From NCBI GenBank assembly GCA_045616885.1, contig JAZLHS010000071.1, positions 1-5,779 of the forward strand: a stretch of DNA of 5,779 nucleotides, in the 5' to 3' direction. This DNA is from RGIG250 sp045616885 (GTDB taxonomy: Bacteria > Bacillota > Negativicutes > Selenomonadales > Selenomonadaceae). The translations under genes and the position numbers were made by a program. Positions 5,569 through 5,779 of the stretch are shown in pieces. How positions within the stretch are numbered: the stretch's first letter is position 1; every line of letters starts with the position of its first letter. The notes under the pieces were generated by a model. It did no database searches. It saw nothing but the letters and a program-made list of their open reading frames with translations, and was not told the DNA's origin.

Positions 5569-5779
5569 TTATTTTGTTTCGTATTTATCCACCGGATAGT
5601 CAAAATATGTATCGGGGTATGGCTCATCGGCCAGCGAGAAGTGCCACCATTCGGTGTCCAGCGGCTCGAAGCCTCCCTTGACCATAGCCTCCCGGAGAAT
5701 CATTCTGTTGGCTATCTGCTGCTCGGTCAGCTGCCCGGCGTAGTCCGGGTGAGACAGCTCGCCGAAGTAGTCGAAGGGG
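5569..5779 (-). CDS. D-alanyl-D-alanine dipeptidase (VanX/DdpX, peptidase M15D), C-terminal part
   Basis: The visible 69 residues run to TAA (5571-5569); the N terminus lies beyond the right edge. The segment begins PFDYFGELSH, then NRMILREAMVKGGF, then EWWHFSL (residues 43-49 of the fragment) and DEPYPDTYFDYPV. E-W-W-H is the VanX signature in which Glu is the catalytic base and His a zinc ligand (E181 and H184 in VanX of enterococci); the other ligands, upstream, are not visible. The enzyme hydrolyses D-Ala-D-Ala. In van clusters this removes the vancomycin target precursor, while stand-alone chromosomal homologues are usually for cell-wall dipeptide recycling. No vanH, vanA or vanRS is seen here, so recycling is the safer inference. 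A strong terminator follows the stop. Confidence 0.88.
   Translation of the reverse strand, partial: PFDYFGELSHPDYAGQLTEQQIANRMILREAMVKGGFEPLDTEWWHFSLADEPYPDTYFDYPVDKYETK

Overview
The window looks like chromosomal DNA from an anaerobic Firmicute-type bacterium. A Negativicutes (Selenomonas-like) source is my best guess, but it is an inference from gene style only: Gram-positive-like promoters and Shine-Dalgarno sites, a mix of G+C-rich housekeeping-type genes (ppk, response regulator) with more A+T-rich accessory genes (AAA ATPase, Fic), and a VanX-like dipeptidase. No rRNA or tRNA is present to settle taxonomy.

Layout, left to right. 1-196: the 3' end of an IS3-family (IS150-like) insertion sequence, with the last 38 residues of its transposase and a putative right terminal end. 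197-274: a short non-coding stretch that begins with half of a terminator-like hairpin, then the end of the next gene. 275-1045 (minus): a two-receiver protein in which the first receiver is degenerate and the second intact. 1046-1322: a divergent intergenic region with a TATAAT promoter for the receiver gene and, facing right, a promoter flanked exactly by two related dyad repeats. 1323-2615 (plus): an AAA_14/DUF4143-type ATPase. 2616-2723: a short gap. 2724-4257 (plus): a polyphosphate kinase (ppk1) gene broken by an internal deletion of about 600 bp that also shifts the frame. 4309-5355 (minus): a Fic-domain AMP-transferase-like protein with a C-terminal winged helix, converging on ppk. 5356-5568: a regulatory region with four evenly spaced half-sites over the fic promoter, then two hairpins. 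5569-5779 (minus): the C-terminal part of a D-alanyl-D-alanine dipeptidase (VanX/DdpX, peptidase M15D), cut by the window edge.

The genes do not form one operon or obvious pathway. The region reads as accessory chromosome: an IS, two orphan accessory genes each with its own elaborate promoter, and a decayed ppk. The most interesting signals are non-coding: (i) the pair of covarying dyads that bracket the ATPase promoter 74 bp apart; (ii) the four half-site operator array in front of fic, possibly bound by Fic's own winged-helix domain; (iii) a 16-bp terminator arm at the IS junction that recurs in an intact terminator after the dipeptidase gene, suggesting the IS landed in a terminator hairpin.
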